Shown here one piece after another: positions 35,297 through 43,316 of a stretch of 64,000 nucleotides of DNA. The translations under genes were made by a program, and so were the position numbers. Origin of the DNA: Sphingobacteriales bacterium 50-39 (GTDB taxonomy: Bacteria > Bacteroidota > Bacteroidia > Chitinophagales > Chitinophagaceae); the NCBI GenBank assembly GCA_001898505.1, contig MKTZ01000001.1:248001-312000 (forward strand), read 5' to 3'. The notes under the pieces were generated by a model. That model ran no database searches. It had not been told where the DNA came from and saw nothing but the letters and a program-made list of their open reading frames with translations. The stretch's first letter is position 1; each line of letters begins with the position of its first letter.

Positions 35297-36187
35297 CTAG
35301 TTGTCGAACCTGCCGCTGACGACGAGGTCTTTGGAGCCGGGGGTATATTTATAAAATCCTTCTCCACTCTTGACGCCCAGGTAGCCTGCCGTGACCATAT
35401 TGGTGAGCAGGGGGCAGGGTGCGTATTTGGGGTTGCCAAATCCGTCGTGTAATACGTGCAGGATGGAATGGCAGACATCGAGTCCGATGAAATCGGCTAA
35501 TTGAAGGGGTCCCATCGGGTGGGCCATTCCCAGCTTCATTACCGTGTCAATTTCCTGAACGCCGGCCACTCCTTCATAGAGGCTGAAGATGGCCTCATTG
35601 ATCATGGGCATGAGGATGCGATTAGCGATGAATCCGGGGTAGTCGTTGACAACACAGGGTATTTTTCCCAGCCGGCTTGCTATTTCCACCATTGCTTTTG
35701 TGATGTCCTTGCCGGTGGCGTAGCCGTTGATGATCTCGATGAGTTTCATGATGGGGACAGGGTTCATGAAATGAAGTCCTATGACCGACTGGGGGCGGCG
35801 GGTGACGGATGCGATCTTTGTTATAGAGATAGAGGAGGTGTTGGAAGCCAGGATACAGCCGGCGGGGCTGTGTTCGTCCAGCTGACGGAATATGGAGAGC
35901 TTTATTTCGATGTTTTCGGTGGCTGCTTCTACGACGAGCTGGGCGGCCTTTACCCCTTCTTTTAGGTCTGTGTGGGTAGTAATCGCCTTTAGGGTGGTCG
36001 CCTTGGCGTCCTCCGTAAGCCCGCCTTTGGCTATTTGCCGGTCGAGATTTTTTCCGATGGTCTGGAGGGCTTTTTCCAGCTGGGCCGGGTTGGTGTCTAT
36101 GAGATTGACAATGAATCCATTCTGAGCAAAAACATGAGCGATGCCATTACCCATGGTACCGGCGCCGACGACTGCGATTTTTTCCAT
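35297..36187 (-). CDS. 3-hydroxybutyryl-CoA dehydrogenase
   Basis: The NAD-binding motif GAGTMGNGIAHVFAQNGF opens a 296-residue protein. The catalytic block GLHFMNPVPIMKLIEI contains the active His, with SNTSSISI before it and NRILMPMINEA after it. The family oxidises short-chain 3-hydroxyacyl-CoA (or reduces acetoacetyl-CoA) in beta-oxidation or aromatic degradation. It stands alone. The PaaH/HbdA distinction cannot be made from sequence. Confidence 0.92.
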   Translation of the reverse strand: MEKIAVVGAGTMGNGIAHVFAQNGFIVNLIDTNPAQLEKALQTIGKNLDRQIAKGGLTEDAKATTLKAITTHTDLKEGVKAAQLVVEAATENIEIKLSIFRQLDEHSPAGCILASNTSSISITKIASVTRRPQSVIGLHFMNPVPIMKLIEIINGYATGKDITKAMVEIASRLGKIPCVVNDYPGFIANRILMPMINEAIFSLYEGVAGVQEIDTVMKLGMAHPMGPLQLADFIGLDVCHSILHVLHDGFGNPKYAPCPLLTNMVTAGYLGVKSGEGFYKYTPGSKDLVVSGRFDN

Positions 36188-36236
36188 ATAGATAGCTTGG
36201 TTAATCCGGATTGGTCCCGTCCCGGGTGGGGGCGGA

Positions 36237-36872
36237 TCAGTTGTTATTCCTGAAATCGCCCCGTTTCCAGGCCTGGATAAAGTCGGCCCAGGCGACGGGG
36301 TTGAAGATATTTTGTGGTGGCGCCTGGCCCTGGTAGTAGTACCGGGTGGCGTTCTGGCGCAGATAGGTGCTGGCCGCCTCGCCTGCGCTGGCTGGAAGAG
36401 TCCGGGCCAGGAGGCGTCTCTTTGCTGCGGAGGTATTTTGCCGGGCTACTTCTATGTTGTCATCCGGGACGGGGGTGTTGACAAAATCCCGCTCGAACTG
36501 TTCCCGGGTAGGTCGCGGCTTGATGATGGTGGCGGGGAGGTATTGGGCGTCCTGCACCATCAACTGTATGACACTGTATTGATTACCGTGGAATGTATCA
36601 GGGATATTGACGAGGACGGGCTTATAGCCGATGCTGGTAAATTCCACCTGGTCGCCTTTCAGCACTACAATGGAGAATACGCCCTGATCGCTCGAATAAG
36701 TACCCTGGTTACGTCCCTTGACGACAATGCTCACAGCGGGTATGCCTTTGAGGCTGTCTGCGGTCATGACGACGCCATAAAGCTGTACTACGGAATCTTT
36801 TAATTTGTCGAATTGGGCGTGCACTAAGGACGGTGCGGAAAGCAGTAAAATGTATAGTAAAAATTTTTTCAT
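36237..36872 (-). CDS. Secreted carboxypeptidase-regulatory-like domain protein
   Basis: A signal peptide (FLLYILLLSAPSLVHA) is followed by one carboxypeptidase-regulatory-like domain (about residues 32-110; LYGVVMTADSLKGIPAVSIV, FSIVVLKGDQVEFTSIGYKP). The last 100 residues are basic and Gln/Asn-rich with no known fold. At 211 residues it is probably periplasmic or outer-membrane associated. It lies upstream of the hydroxyacyl-CoA dehydrogenase on the same strand, with 49 bases between, but a functional link is not evident. Confidence 0.82.
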   Translation of the reverse strand: MKKFLLYILLLSAPSLVHAQFDKLKDSVVQLYGVVMTADSLKGIPAVSIVVKGRNQGTYSSDQGVFSIVVLKGDQVEFTSIGYKPVLVNIPDTFHGNQYSVIQLMVQDAQYLPATIIKPRPTREQFERDFVNTPVPDDNIEVARQNTSAAKRRLLARTLPASAGEAASTYLRQNATRYYYQGQAPPQNIFNPVAWADFIQAWKRGDFRNNN

Positions 36873-36967
36873 TCAGCGGACTTTTTCGGCTTTAGTGCGG
36901 CCAGTACAATGGTTTCAAAATTAAACTTTAAACCTTAAATCGTAAACAAAGTAAGGAGGTCAATGGT

Positions 36968-36975
36968 TAATTTTG
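36968..36975 (+). promoter_or_regulatory. Candidate -7 box of mrp
   Basis: TAATTTTG fits TANNTTTG. It overlaps the TTG at 36973 that could extend the mrp frame. If the box is used, translation must begin later, at the ATG 37009. Confidence 0.45.
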
Positions 36976-37008
36976 TCTCAAAATAAAGTTTTTAACAAAA
37001 TCTTGCGC

Positions 37009-38115
37009 ATGACCCGGGAAAAAGTTTTGGAGGCCTTGAGTAACGTACAAGAGCCTGATCTTGGCAAAGATATAGTGACATTGAACATGGTGAAAGATCT
37101 GAAGATCGATGGGAATTATGTCACTTTTACCGTGGTGCTGACCACGCCCGCCTGCCCGATGAAAGATCATATCAAGAATGCCTGTATCAATGCGGTGCGT
37201 TTGCTGGTAAATAAAGATGCTACGGTGAACGTGCAATTCACGGCCAATACGAGCACCAACCGGAAGGATATACAACCTCAGTCCCTGTTGCCGAAGGTGA
37301 AGAATGTCATTGCTGTCATGAGCGGCAAGGGAGGGGTGGGGAAGAGCACGGTGGCTGCCAATTTTGCCCTGGCGCTGGCCAGGGGGGGCGCATCGGTGGG
37401 GTTGATGGATGCGGATATTTATGGTCCCAGTGTTCCGATCATGTTTGGTGTAAGAGGCGAGCGCCCCATGATGACGGGGGGCGGTGAAGGCGGAAAGGGG
37501 ATGATCGTGCCGCTGGAGAAATACGGGATACGGCTGATGAGCATCGGGTTGCTGGTGGATGAGAAGAATGCGGTGGTATGGAGGGGGCCGATGGCCAGCA
37601 GCGCCATACGTCAGTTCATCACGGATGTAGCGTGGGGGGAATTGGATTACCTGGTGATAGACATGCCGCCGGGCACGGGGGATATCCATCTGACGCTTTT
37701 GCAGACGGCGCCGGTGACGGGGGTGATCGTGGTGACTACGCCGCAGGATGTGGCCCTGGCGGATGCGAAAAAGGGCATAGCCATGTTTGGGCAGGCGCAG
37801 CTGAAGATACCTATTATCGGATTGGTGGAAAATATGAGCTATTTCACGCCGGCGGAGCTGCCTGAGAATAAATATTACATTTTTGGCAAGGAAGGAGGGA
37901 AGAGGCTGGCGGAAGAATACGATATTCCTTTTTTGGGACAGATACCGCTGGTACAAAGCATACGGGAAGGTGGTGATGTTGGGGTGCCTATCATGGTGAG
38001 CGAGGATGTCATTTCCAAAAAAGCCTTTACGGATATGACGGGCAGTGCGGTGAGGAGCATTGCCATGCTGAATGCCAATATGCGGGGGGAGAAGGTCGCG
38101 GAGGTGGTTGCTTAG
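37009..38115 (+). CDS. mrp: Mrp/NBP35-type iron-sulfur cluster carrier ATPase
   Basis: Residues 1-80 form a MIP18 (DUF59) domain (VLEALSNVQEPDLGKDIVTL). The P-loop ATPase follows with the deviant Walker A GKGGVGKST near residue 106, DADIYGPSVPIMFG and DMPPGTGDIHLTLL. The family carries Fe-S clusters to target proteins. The start ATG 37009 is chosen over TTG 36973 because the latter sits inside the promoter-like box. The 3' end overlaps the converging membrane-protein gene by four bases, within a 9-bp hairpin. Confidence 0.95.
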   Translation: MTREKVLEALSNVQEPDLGKDIVTLNMVKDLKIDGNYVTFTVVLTTPACPMKDHIKNACINAVRLLVNKDATVNVQFTANTSTNRKDIQPQSLLPKVKNVIAVMSGKGGVGKSTVAANFALALARGGASVGLMDADIYGPSVPIMFGVRGERPMMTGGGEGGKGMIVPLEKYGIRLMSIGLLVDEKNAVVWRGPMASSAIRQFITDVAWGELDYLVIDMPPGTGDIHLTLLQTAPVTGVIVVTTPQDVALADAKKGIAMFGQAQLKIPIIGLVENMSYFTPAELPENKYYIFGKEGGKRLAEEYDIPFLGQIPLVQSIREGGDVGVPIMVSEDVISKKAFTDMTGSAVRSIAMLNANMRGEKVAEVVA

Positions 38116-38133
38116 CGCGCTATGCGCGCTAAG
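38111..38133. terminator. 9-bp hairpin shared by two converging stop codons
   Basis: CTTAGCGCG and CGCGCTAAG pair perfectly around CTATG. The left arm holds the mrp stop (TAG 38113-38115) and the opposite-strand stop (38114-38112). Neither strand has a T-run, so it may act as a two-way transcript-end structure or protect 3' ends. Confidence 0.5.
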
Positions 38134-38582
38134 ATGACGCGGATGATGGTGATGATGATCAATGAGAGCAGGATACCTCCTATGAGACCGCCGGCAATTC
38201 CGGCCCAGGCAACAGTGATCCTGGTGAGGTTAAGATTGAATATTTTGTTGGCGAAGTACACGCCGGTGATTCCGGTGATGCTGCCGCCGATGGCGCTGAC
38301 CAGCATAATTAAGGTTTTGAATCCTGCAGTTACCGACTTTTTATAGAGCCCAACGACGAGGGCGGTGGAGATGATCCCTGCGGCTGCCATGGCTGCTGTG
38401 ATGGACAAGGCTACCACGGCTATTATAACGCCTGCTGTCATGCATGCAAGAGCTACGGACAGAAGAATAATGCCCATTATAAGCCCAAAGGGCATGTCAT
38501 CGGCGGGTGGCGTTTCAGTCTGGCCAAAGAGACAGGGGGCGGCCAGCAGTGCCAGGATAAGAAGGGATAAAGTGCGGCGCAT
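38112..38582 (-). CDS. Membrane protein of unknown function with signal peptide
   Basis: The 156-residue protein begins with a signal-like helix (LSLLILALLAAPCLFG), then has about four further hydrophobic segments with many Gly and Ile (GLIMGIILLSVALACMTAGV; TLIMLVSAIGGSITGITGVY; GGLIGGILLSLIIITIIRVI). No family is recognised. It converges on mrp and is divergent from the PaiB-like gene, with 40 bases between starts. Confidence 0.7.
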   Translation of the reverse strand: MRRTLSLLILALLAAPCLFGQTETPPADDMPFGLIMGIILLSVALACMTAGVIIAVVALSITAAMAAAGIISTALVVGLYKKSVTAGFKTLIMLVSAIGGSITGITGVYFANKIFNLNLTRITVAWAGIAGGLIGGILLSLIIITIIRVILARIAR

Positions 38583-38609
38583 GTGGGGGGCTGTTTGCTA
38601 TAAAGATAG

Positions 38610-38617
38610 TAATTTTG
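38610..38617 (+). promoter_or_regulatory. Candidate -7 box at the PaiB-like start codon
   Basis: TAATTTTG followed by C lies five bases before the ATG at 38623. If used, the mRNA would be leaderless or nearly so. TTTG at 38593 is only about 13 bases upstream and is too close for a -33 element. Confidence 0.4.
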
Positions 38618-38622
38618 CGGCC

Positions 38623-39246
38623 ATGTACATTCCCCGGAGATATGAAGAAAAAGACATCGACAAGATCCATTCCTTTATACGTGAGAATTCCTTTGGCATC
38701 CTGATCAGCACGAAGGACGGCATTCCGGCCGGGACACATATTCCTTTATTATTGGAAAAAGATATGGATGGGCGTGATATCCTCATGGGGCATATCTCCA
38801 GGGGGAACGAGCAAAAATATGCCCTGGTGGATGGCGCGAAGGTGCTGGTGATCTTTGCCGGAGTGCATGCATATATCTCTCCCCGCTGGTATACACAAAT
38901 GAATGTACCCACCTGGAACTATATTGCGGTACATGTTTATGGGACGGTGAAGATCGTGGAAGGAGATGAGCTGCATGCGGCGCTCAGGCGGCTGGTGGAC
39001 AATTATGAGCATCCGATGCCCCGTCCTGTGACCGTGGAAGAGATACCGGAGAAAACATACGATGAAAATTTCAGGGGGATCGTGGGTTTTAAGATAGTCA
39101 TCGACGAGATACAGGCTGCCTACAAGCTGAGCCAGAACAGGGATGAGCAGAGCTATCACCAGGTGGTGGATGAACTGGAAAAAGGGGATGATGTAGCAAA
39201 AGGTGTGGCGGAGGAAATGAAGAAAAGAGCAAATTTTAATAAATGA
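38623..39246 (+). CDS. PaiB-type FMN-binding protein
   Basis: The 207-residue protein matches the PaiB/FMN-binding split-barrel family: YIPRRYEEKDIDKIHSFIRE, GTHIPLLLE, GHISRGNEQKYALVDGAKVL and HAYISPRWYTQMNVPTWNYI. Such proteins are annotated as negative regulators of sporulation and protease genes in Bacillus, but most are probably FMN- or heme-binding oxidoreductase-like proteins. The frame is open far upstream on the plus strand, but ATG 38623 gives the conserved N-terminus. Its stop overlaps the pyrF start (ATGA), so the two are translationally coupled. Confidence 0.88.
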   Translation: MYIPRRYEEKDIDKIHSFIRENSFGILISTKDGIPAGTHIPLLLEKDMDGRDILMGHISRGNEQKYALVDGAKVLVIFAGVHAYISPRWYTQMNVPTWNYIAVHVYGTVKIVEGDELHAALRRLVDNYEHPMPRPVTVEEIPEKTYDENFRGIVGFKIVIDEIQAAYKLSQNRDEQSYHQVVDELEKGDDVAKGVAEEMKKRANFNK

Positions 39247-40046
39247 CACGTCAGCAGCTTATAGCGCAAATACGGAAAAAAAGGTCCTATCTCTGTGTGG
39301 GGCTGGATACGGACAGGACAAAGATACCTGCTCACTTGCAGGGGCATGCGGACCCTGTATTCGAGTTCAACCGGCAGATCATCGATGCTACGAAGGATCA
39401 TTGTGTGGCCTATAAGATCAATACGGCCTTTTATGAGGCGGATGGAGTAAAGGGCTGGGAGACGATGGAGCGTACGGTGCGGTATATCCCGCGTGACCAT
39501 TTCAAGATCGCGGATGCCAAGCGGGGGGATATCGGGAATACTTCCACGCAATATGCGAAAGCTTTTTTCGAGACGATGCCTTTTGACGCCATCACGGTGG
39601 CGCCGTATATGGGGTCGGACAGTGTGCAGCCTTTTCTGGCATATAAAGACAAATGGACCATTTTGCTGGGGCTGACGTCCAATGCGGGTGCGGCGGATTT
39701 TGAGCTGCAGCAGGCTGGGGAAGGGTTGTTGTATGAGAAAGTGCTGCGGACGGCCAGTGGGTGGGGGAGTACGGAGAACCTGATGTTCGTGGTGGGGGCT
39801 ACCAAGCCGGAGTGGTTTGGGAAGATAAGGGCGCTGACGCCGGATCATTTTTACCTGGTGCCGGGTGTGGGAGCGCAGGGGGGCAGTCTGAAGGAGATAT
39901 CGGTGAAGGCGATGAATAAGGATGTGGGTCTGCTGGTGAATGTGGGGCGGGATATTATCTTCTCCGGGAAGGGAGAGGATTTTGCGGAGAAGGCGGAGGC
40001 TAAGGCGCGGGAGTATGCGATGGAGATGAGCGGATATTTGAAATAA
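39243..40046 (+). CDS. pyrF: Orotidine 5'-phosphate decarboxylase, type 2
   Basis: The last enzyme of UMP synthesis. The 267-residue length and motifs LCVGLDTDRTKIP, FKIADAKRGDIGNTSTQYAK and FLVPGVGAQGG-like YLVPGVGAQGGSL belong to the longer type 2 (PyrF2) group. The DAKRGDIGNT run carries the catalytic Lys and Asp. It is coupled to the PaiB-like gene through a 4-base ATGA overlap and is followed by a strong hairpin. Confidence 0.95.
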   Translation: MTRQQLIAQIRKKRSYLCVGLDTDRTKIPAHLQGHADPVFEFNRQIIDATKDHCVAYKINTAFYEADGVKGWETMERTVRYIPRDHFKIADAKRGDIGNTSTQYAKAFFETMPFDAITVAPYMGSDSVQPFLAYKDKWTILLGLTSNAGAADFELQQAGEGLLYEKVLRTASGWGSTENLMFVVGATKPEWFGKIRALTPDHFYLVPGVGAQGGSLKEISVKAMNKDVGLLVNVGRDIIFSGKGEDFAEKAEAKAREYAMEMSGYLK

Positions 40047-40051
40047 TCTTT

Positions 40052-40083
40052 AATAGAGCCAGGCCTGACGGCCCGGCTCTATT
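40052..40083. terminator. Two-way terminator hairpin after pyrF
   Basis: AATAGAGCC and GGCTCTATT enclose an inner GGCC-TGAC-GGCC stem with one A-C mismatch between the two helices. It lies between the converging pyrF and SnoaL-like genes, five bases after the pyrF stop. The arms end in AT-rich bases on both sides, fitting bidirectional action. Confidence 0.65.
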
Positions 40084-40085
40084 GC

Positions 40086-40493
40086 CTATCTGGTGAGACC
40101 TCTTGCGAAGGCCAGCGTATCAAAGCAGTCGCGGAAATGAACGACCTGATCCTGGTCATTGAATTCCCAGATCATCGACCATGTGGTGGAAAAAGTTTTG
40201 CGTGTTTTGCGCCCTGTGGCATTCATATAGCCAGTGGCAATGACCACATGCTCATTTTCGAGAATGTGTTCAACAACCATTTCGTTGGGCTCCACGGAAT
40301 CGTTGAGTTTGTTAAAGAATTCTTTTACATCATCCGGACCGTGATAAATGCCCGCGAAAGGAACATCGGGCTGACCCATTACCTCCCAAATCACATCTCT
40401 GCTCAGGTTTGACAAAATAGAGGAGATGTTGCCCATCTTGTAGGCGTCATACATTTTTTGTACCTGCATGCCATAATGTACTAGAGTTTCCAT
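40086..40493 (-). CDS. SnoaL-like (NTF2 fold) protein
   Basis: The 135-residue protein has the NTF2-like pattern VQKMYDAYKMGNISSILSNL, VIWEVMGQPDVPFAGIYHG, DDVKEFFNKL and a C-terminal beta-rich half (VVHFRDCFDTLAFARGL). These proteins are small ligand-binding or isomerase-like proteins of mixed function. The frame is open 20 codons upstream, but those codons (MPAHTSHLDR) are atypical and METLVHYGMQVQ fits the family start. Upstream bases 40494-40704 hold no gene; a TGGCACG at 40548 is not followed by a -12 element. Confidence 0.85.
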   Translation of the reverse strand: METLVHYGMQVQKMYDAYKMGNISSILSNLSRDVIWEVMGQPDVPFAGIYHGPDDVKEFFNKLNDSVEPNEMVVEHILENEHVVIATGYMNATGRKTRKTFSTTWSMIWEFNDQDQVVHFRDCFDTLAFARGLTR

Positions 40494-40704
40494 ACAAAAA
40501 CATTTTAAAGTTAACAATATGAACCTATCCAAATGAGATGTATGTGCTGGCACGGACCGGGTAGCTGGTCAAATGTTCATAACGTGTCGGAAACAGGGGC
40601 GGATAGAATAAGGGGAAATCAAAGTTGTGGAGGTAAGTGAGGGAAGCCCGGGGATAAGTTGAGGCCGATAAAGGTACAATATATAATATTCTTACGCTAT
40701 TTTT

Positions 40705-41955
40705 TTAGGCCTGCGCGGGGGCGGGTTGTGCTGTGGCGGCTGCCGGGGCGGGCGGATGAAAATCCTTTTCGGATTTTGATATAACCAGGGTGGCCACTCC
40801 ATTGCCGATGATGTTGGTGATGGCGCGGGCTTCGCTCATGAATTTATCGATGGCGAGCAGGACGGCGAGTCCTTCTATGGGGATACGCTGGATGGCGGTG
40901 AGTGTGGAAGCCAGGACGGTGAATCCGCTGCCGGTGACGCCTGCGGCGCCTTTCGACGTGATCATGAGTATGCCAAGAATGGTCAGCATCTCGCCGGTGG
41001 TGAGGTCGACGTTATACAGCTGTGCGAGGAAGATGGTGGCCATGGACAGGTAGATGGAGGTGCCATCGAGGTTGAAGGAATAGCCGGTGGGTACGACGAG
41101 GCCTACGACGGACTTGCTGCAACCCATCTGTTCCAGTTTGGTCATCAGGGAGGGCAGGGCGGCTTCGGAGGAAGAGGTGCCCAGGACGATGAGTATCTCT
41201 TCCTTTATATTCTTCAGGTAGGTGAAAATATTAAGCTTGAAATAGCGCAGGATCAGTCCCAGCACCACGATGATGAATACGGCCATGGTGCTGTACATGG
41301 TGATCATCAATTTCCCCAAAGGAAGCAATGTTCTTAAACCATATTTCCCGATGGTGGAGGCCATGCCGCCGAAGGCGCCGAGAGGGGCGAGCAGCATTAC
41401 CAACCGTAGGGCGAAGAAGACCCATTCTGTAATGGGCTCGATGAAAGCCAGGATCTTTTCCCGATGGCGATTGAGACTTACGATGATGCCCACGATAATG
41501 GCGATGGCGAGCACCCATAGGGTAAGGTTATTTAAAAAGAATTTTCCCCAGTCGATGTGCCCTGCCCCCGGCTTTGTGTATTTGGATGCGTCCTGTACCG
41601 CCAGGCCGGCCCTGCTGACCTTGCCGGGTTTGATGACCTCCGCCAGCACGATGCCGATGGCGAGGGAGAGGGTGGTGATGATCTCGAAATAAAGCAATGA
41701 TTTTACCCCGATGCGTCCTACCCGTCTGAGATTGCTCATGCCGCTGATGCCGGGGACGATGGTAAAAAAGATAACGAAGGGTATGAATGTCTTTATGACC
41801 GTGATAAACCAGTCTCCCAACGGCTGGGTCTTGACGGCTGTCCTGGGATAGAAGTAACCCAGCAGGACGGCTAACACCAGGGCGATGATCACCAGGAGAG
41901 TGAGATGGGAGGTGAATTTCAGCTTGGGAGGTTTCGGGACAGCGAATGTCTTCAT
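40705..41955 (-). CDS. Dicarboxylate/amino acid:cation symporter (DAACS family)
   Basis: The 416-residue membrane protein has the DAACS landmarks: SSSEAALPSLMTKLE (Ser-rich turn), VVGLVVPTGYSFNLDGTSIY, ITSKGAAGVTGSGFTVL and an NIIGNGVATLVISKSEK end. Members import glutamate, aspartate or C4-dicarboxylates with H+ or Na+. A Pro/Ala tail ends the protein. It starts five bases after the kynU stop, so it is in the kynU operon and may supply or export a product of tryptophan breakdown; that link is inference. Confidence 0.93.
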   Translation of the reverse strand: MKTFAVPKPPKLKFTSHLTLLVIIALVLAVLLGYFYPRTAVKTQPLGDWFITVIKTFIPFVIFFTIVPGISGMSNLRRVGRIGVKSLLYFEIITTLSLAIGIVLAEVIKPGKVSRAGLAVQDASKYTKPGAGHIDWGKFFLNNLTLWVLAIAIIVGIIVSLNRHREKILAFIEPITEWVFFALRLVMLLAPLGAFGGMASTIGKYGLRTLLPLGKLMITMYSTMAVFIIVVLGLILRYFKLNIFTYLKNIKEEILIVLGTSSSEAALPSLMTKLEQMGCSKSVVGLVVPTGYSFNLDGTSIYLSMATIFLAQLYNVDLTTGEMLTILGILMITSKGAAGVTGSGFTVLASTLTAIQRIPIEGLAVLLAIDKFMSEARAITNIIGNGVATLVISKSEKDFHPPAPAAATAQPAPAQA

Positions 41956-41960
41956 GTGTC

Positions 41961-43256
41961 TTATTCAAAATGGGCTAATATATGATAAAACGCGTAGACA
42001 TCCTGGAATGAATTATACAAGGGGGCCGGAGCTACGCGTATTACACCCGGCTCGCGATAGTCTACTGTAATCCCGGATTCGATCATTTTCTGGTGTATGG
42101 CTTTTCCATGTTCTTTAAAAAAAAGCGAAAGCTGTGCACCTCGTTGGGTGGGATCCATAGGGGTAATGATGTCAAAACGAAGGTTGGTCAACTGTTGCAG
42201 CAAAAATGCCAGGTAAGCTGTAAGCTTTATGCTCTTGGCCCTTAGCCTGTCGATACCCGCCTCATCGAAGATAGGAAGGGAGGCCTTCAGGGCAGTCATG
42301 TTAAAAACCTGGTTGGTGCTCAGGTTCCATCCGCTGGCAGTGGATTTTGGTACAAAGCCCTTTTCCATTTTAAAGCGTATGGCCTCGTCGTTCCCCCACC
42401 AGCCGCCCAGCCGGATATGGTCCCTGTTACGGGCATAGCGTTCATGCACATAGGCGCCACCTACCGCCCCGGGGCCGCCATTGAGGTATTTATACGAGCA
42501 CCATACGGCGAAGTCTGTGTCCCAGTCGTGCAGGCGGATGGGAACATTGCCTATGACATGTGCAAGGTCGAACCCTGCGAAAGCGCCCGCCGCGTGGGCC
42601 GCTGCTGTGATGGCGGCGATATCGAAGAGCTGGCCTGTGTAATAGTTGATGCCGCCGAAGAGTACGAGAGCGAGGCTGTCCCGGTGCTGATCGATGGCGG
42701 TGAGGATATCTTCCTCCCTTATAAGCTTTTCTCCCTCGCGGGGCCTGACTTCTATGATGGCGTCAGTGGGATCGTATCCATGCCATTTGACTTGTGTCTC
42801 TATTGCATACTGGTCGGAGGGGAAGGCGCCGGCCTCCATGATGATCTTGTACCTGTCGGGGCCGGGATGATAAAAAGAGTGAAGCAGGATGTGGAGATTG
42901 ACGGTGAGGGCATTCATGACCGTGACCTCGTCCTCGAGTGCGCCGACGATGCGGGCCAGCGGAGCGCGGAGGGGTTCCTGGCAGGTGAGCCAGGGATCTT
43001 TTGCATGCATATAGCCGCCTACGGCGAGGTCCTGCCAGTCCTTTAGCTCCTGGCGGATGACATCTTCCGTGCCTCTCGGCTGCAGCCCGAGAGAGTTGCC
43101 GCAAAAATAGATCGCCATCTGACGTGGAGAGATCGCGGATGGTATATCGGCGCCTGCCCTGAGGGGAAAATAAAACCGGGAGCGAAAGCTTTGCAGCTTA
43201 TCCTCCCGGTCAAACAGTTGAGCGCATCGCTGTGTCGTATCGAATGTATCCTGCAT
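41961..43256 (-). CDS. kynU: Kynureninase
   Basis: This PLP enzyme cleaves kynurenine to anthranilate and alanine. Landmarks are YFCGNSLGLQPRG, NALTVNLHILLHSFYHP, FAGFDLAHVIGNVPI and the lysine loop CSYKYLNGGPG (Lys256 counted from ATG 43256). The C-terminal part has RPG-like VDYREPGVIRVAPAPLYNSF. The frame extends six codons up to a TTG at 43274, but that TTG lies in a TATCTTG box that resembles a -7 element, so ATG 43256 is preferred. It is followed by the symporter. Confidence 0.93.
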   Translation of the reverse strand: MQDTFDTTQRCAQLFDREDKLQSFRSRFYFPLRAGADIPSAISPRQMAIYFCGNSLGLQPRGTEDVIRQELKDWQDLAVGGYMHAKDPWLTCQEPLRAPLARIVGALEDEVTVMNALTVNLHILLHSFYHPGPDRYKIIMEAGAFPSDQYAIETQVKWHGYDPTDAIIEVRPREGEKLIREEDILTAIDQHRDSLALVLFGGINYYTGQLFDIAAITAAAHAAGAFAGFDLAHVIGNVPIRLHDWDTDFAVWCSYKYLNGGPGAVGGAYVHERYARNRDHIRLGGWWGNDEAIRFKMEKGFVPKSTASGWNLSTNQVFNMTALKASLPIFDEAGIDRLRAKSIKLTAYLAFLLQQLTNLRFDIITPMDPTQRGAQLSLFFKEHGKAIHQKMIESGITVDYREPGVIRVAPAPLYNSFQDVYAFYHILAHFE

Positions 43257-43316
43257 GGATTGGTTTTCATGCAAGATAAGTTAATCTGGGGACCACTGTC
43301 TGCAGTTCAAAGTCGG

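Noticed and set aside
38365-38622. N-terminal extension of the PaiB-like protein
   Set aside because: It lies antisense to the membrane-protein gene and reads as a shadow; the family start is at 38623.
40548-40564. Second TGGCACG as a sigma-54 promoter
   Set aside because: The -12 position reads GGGT, it points into a converging gene end, and no plus-strand gene follows.
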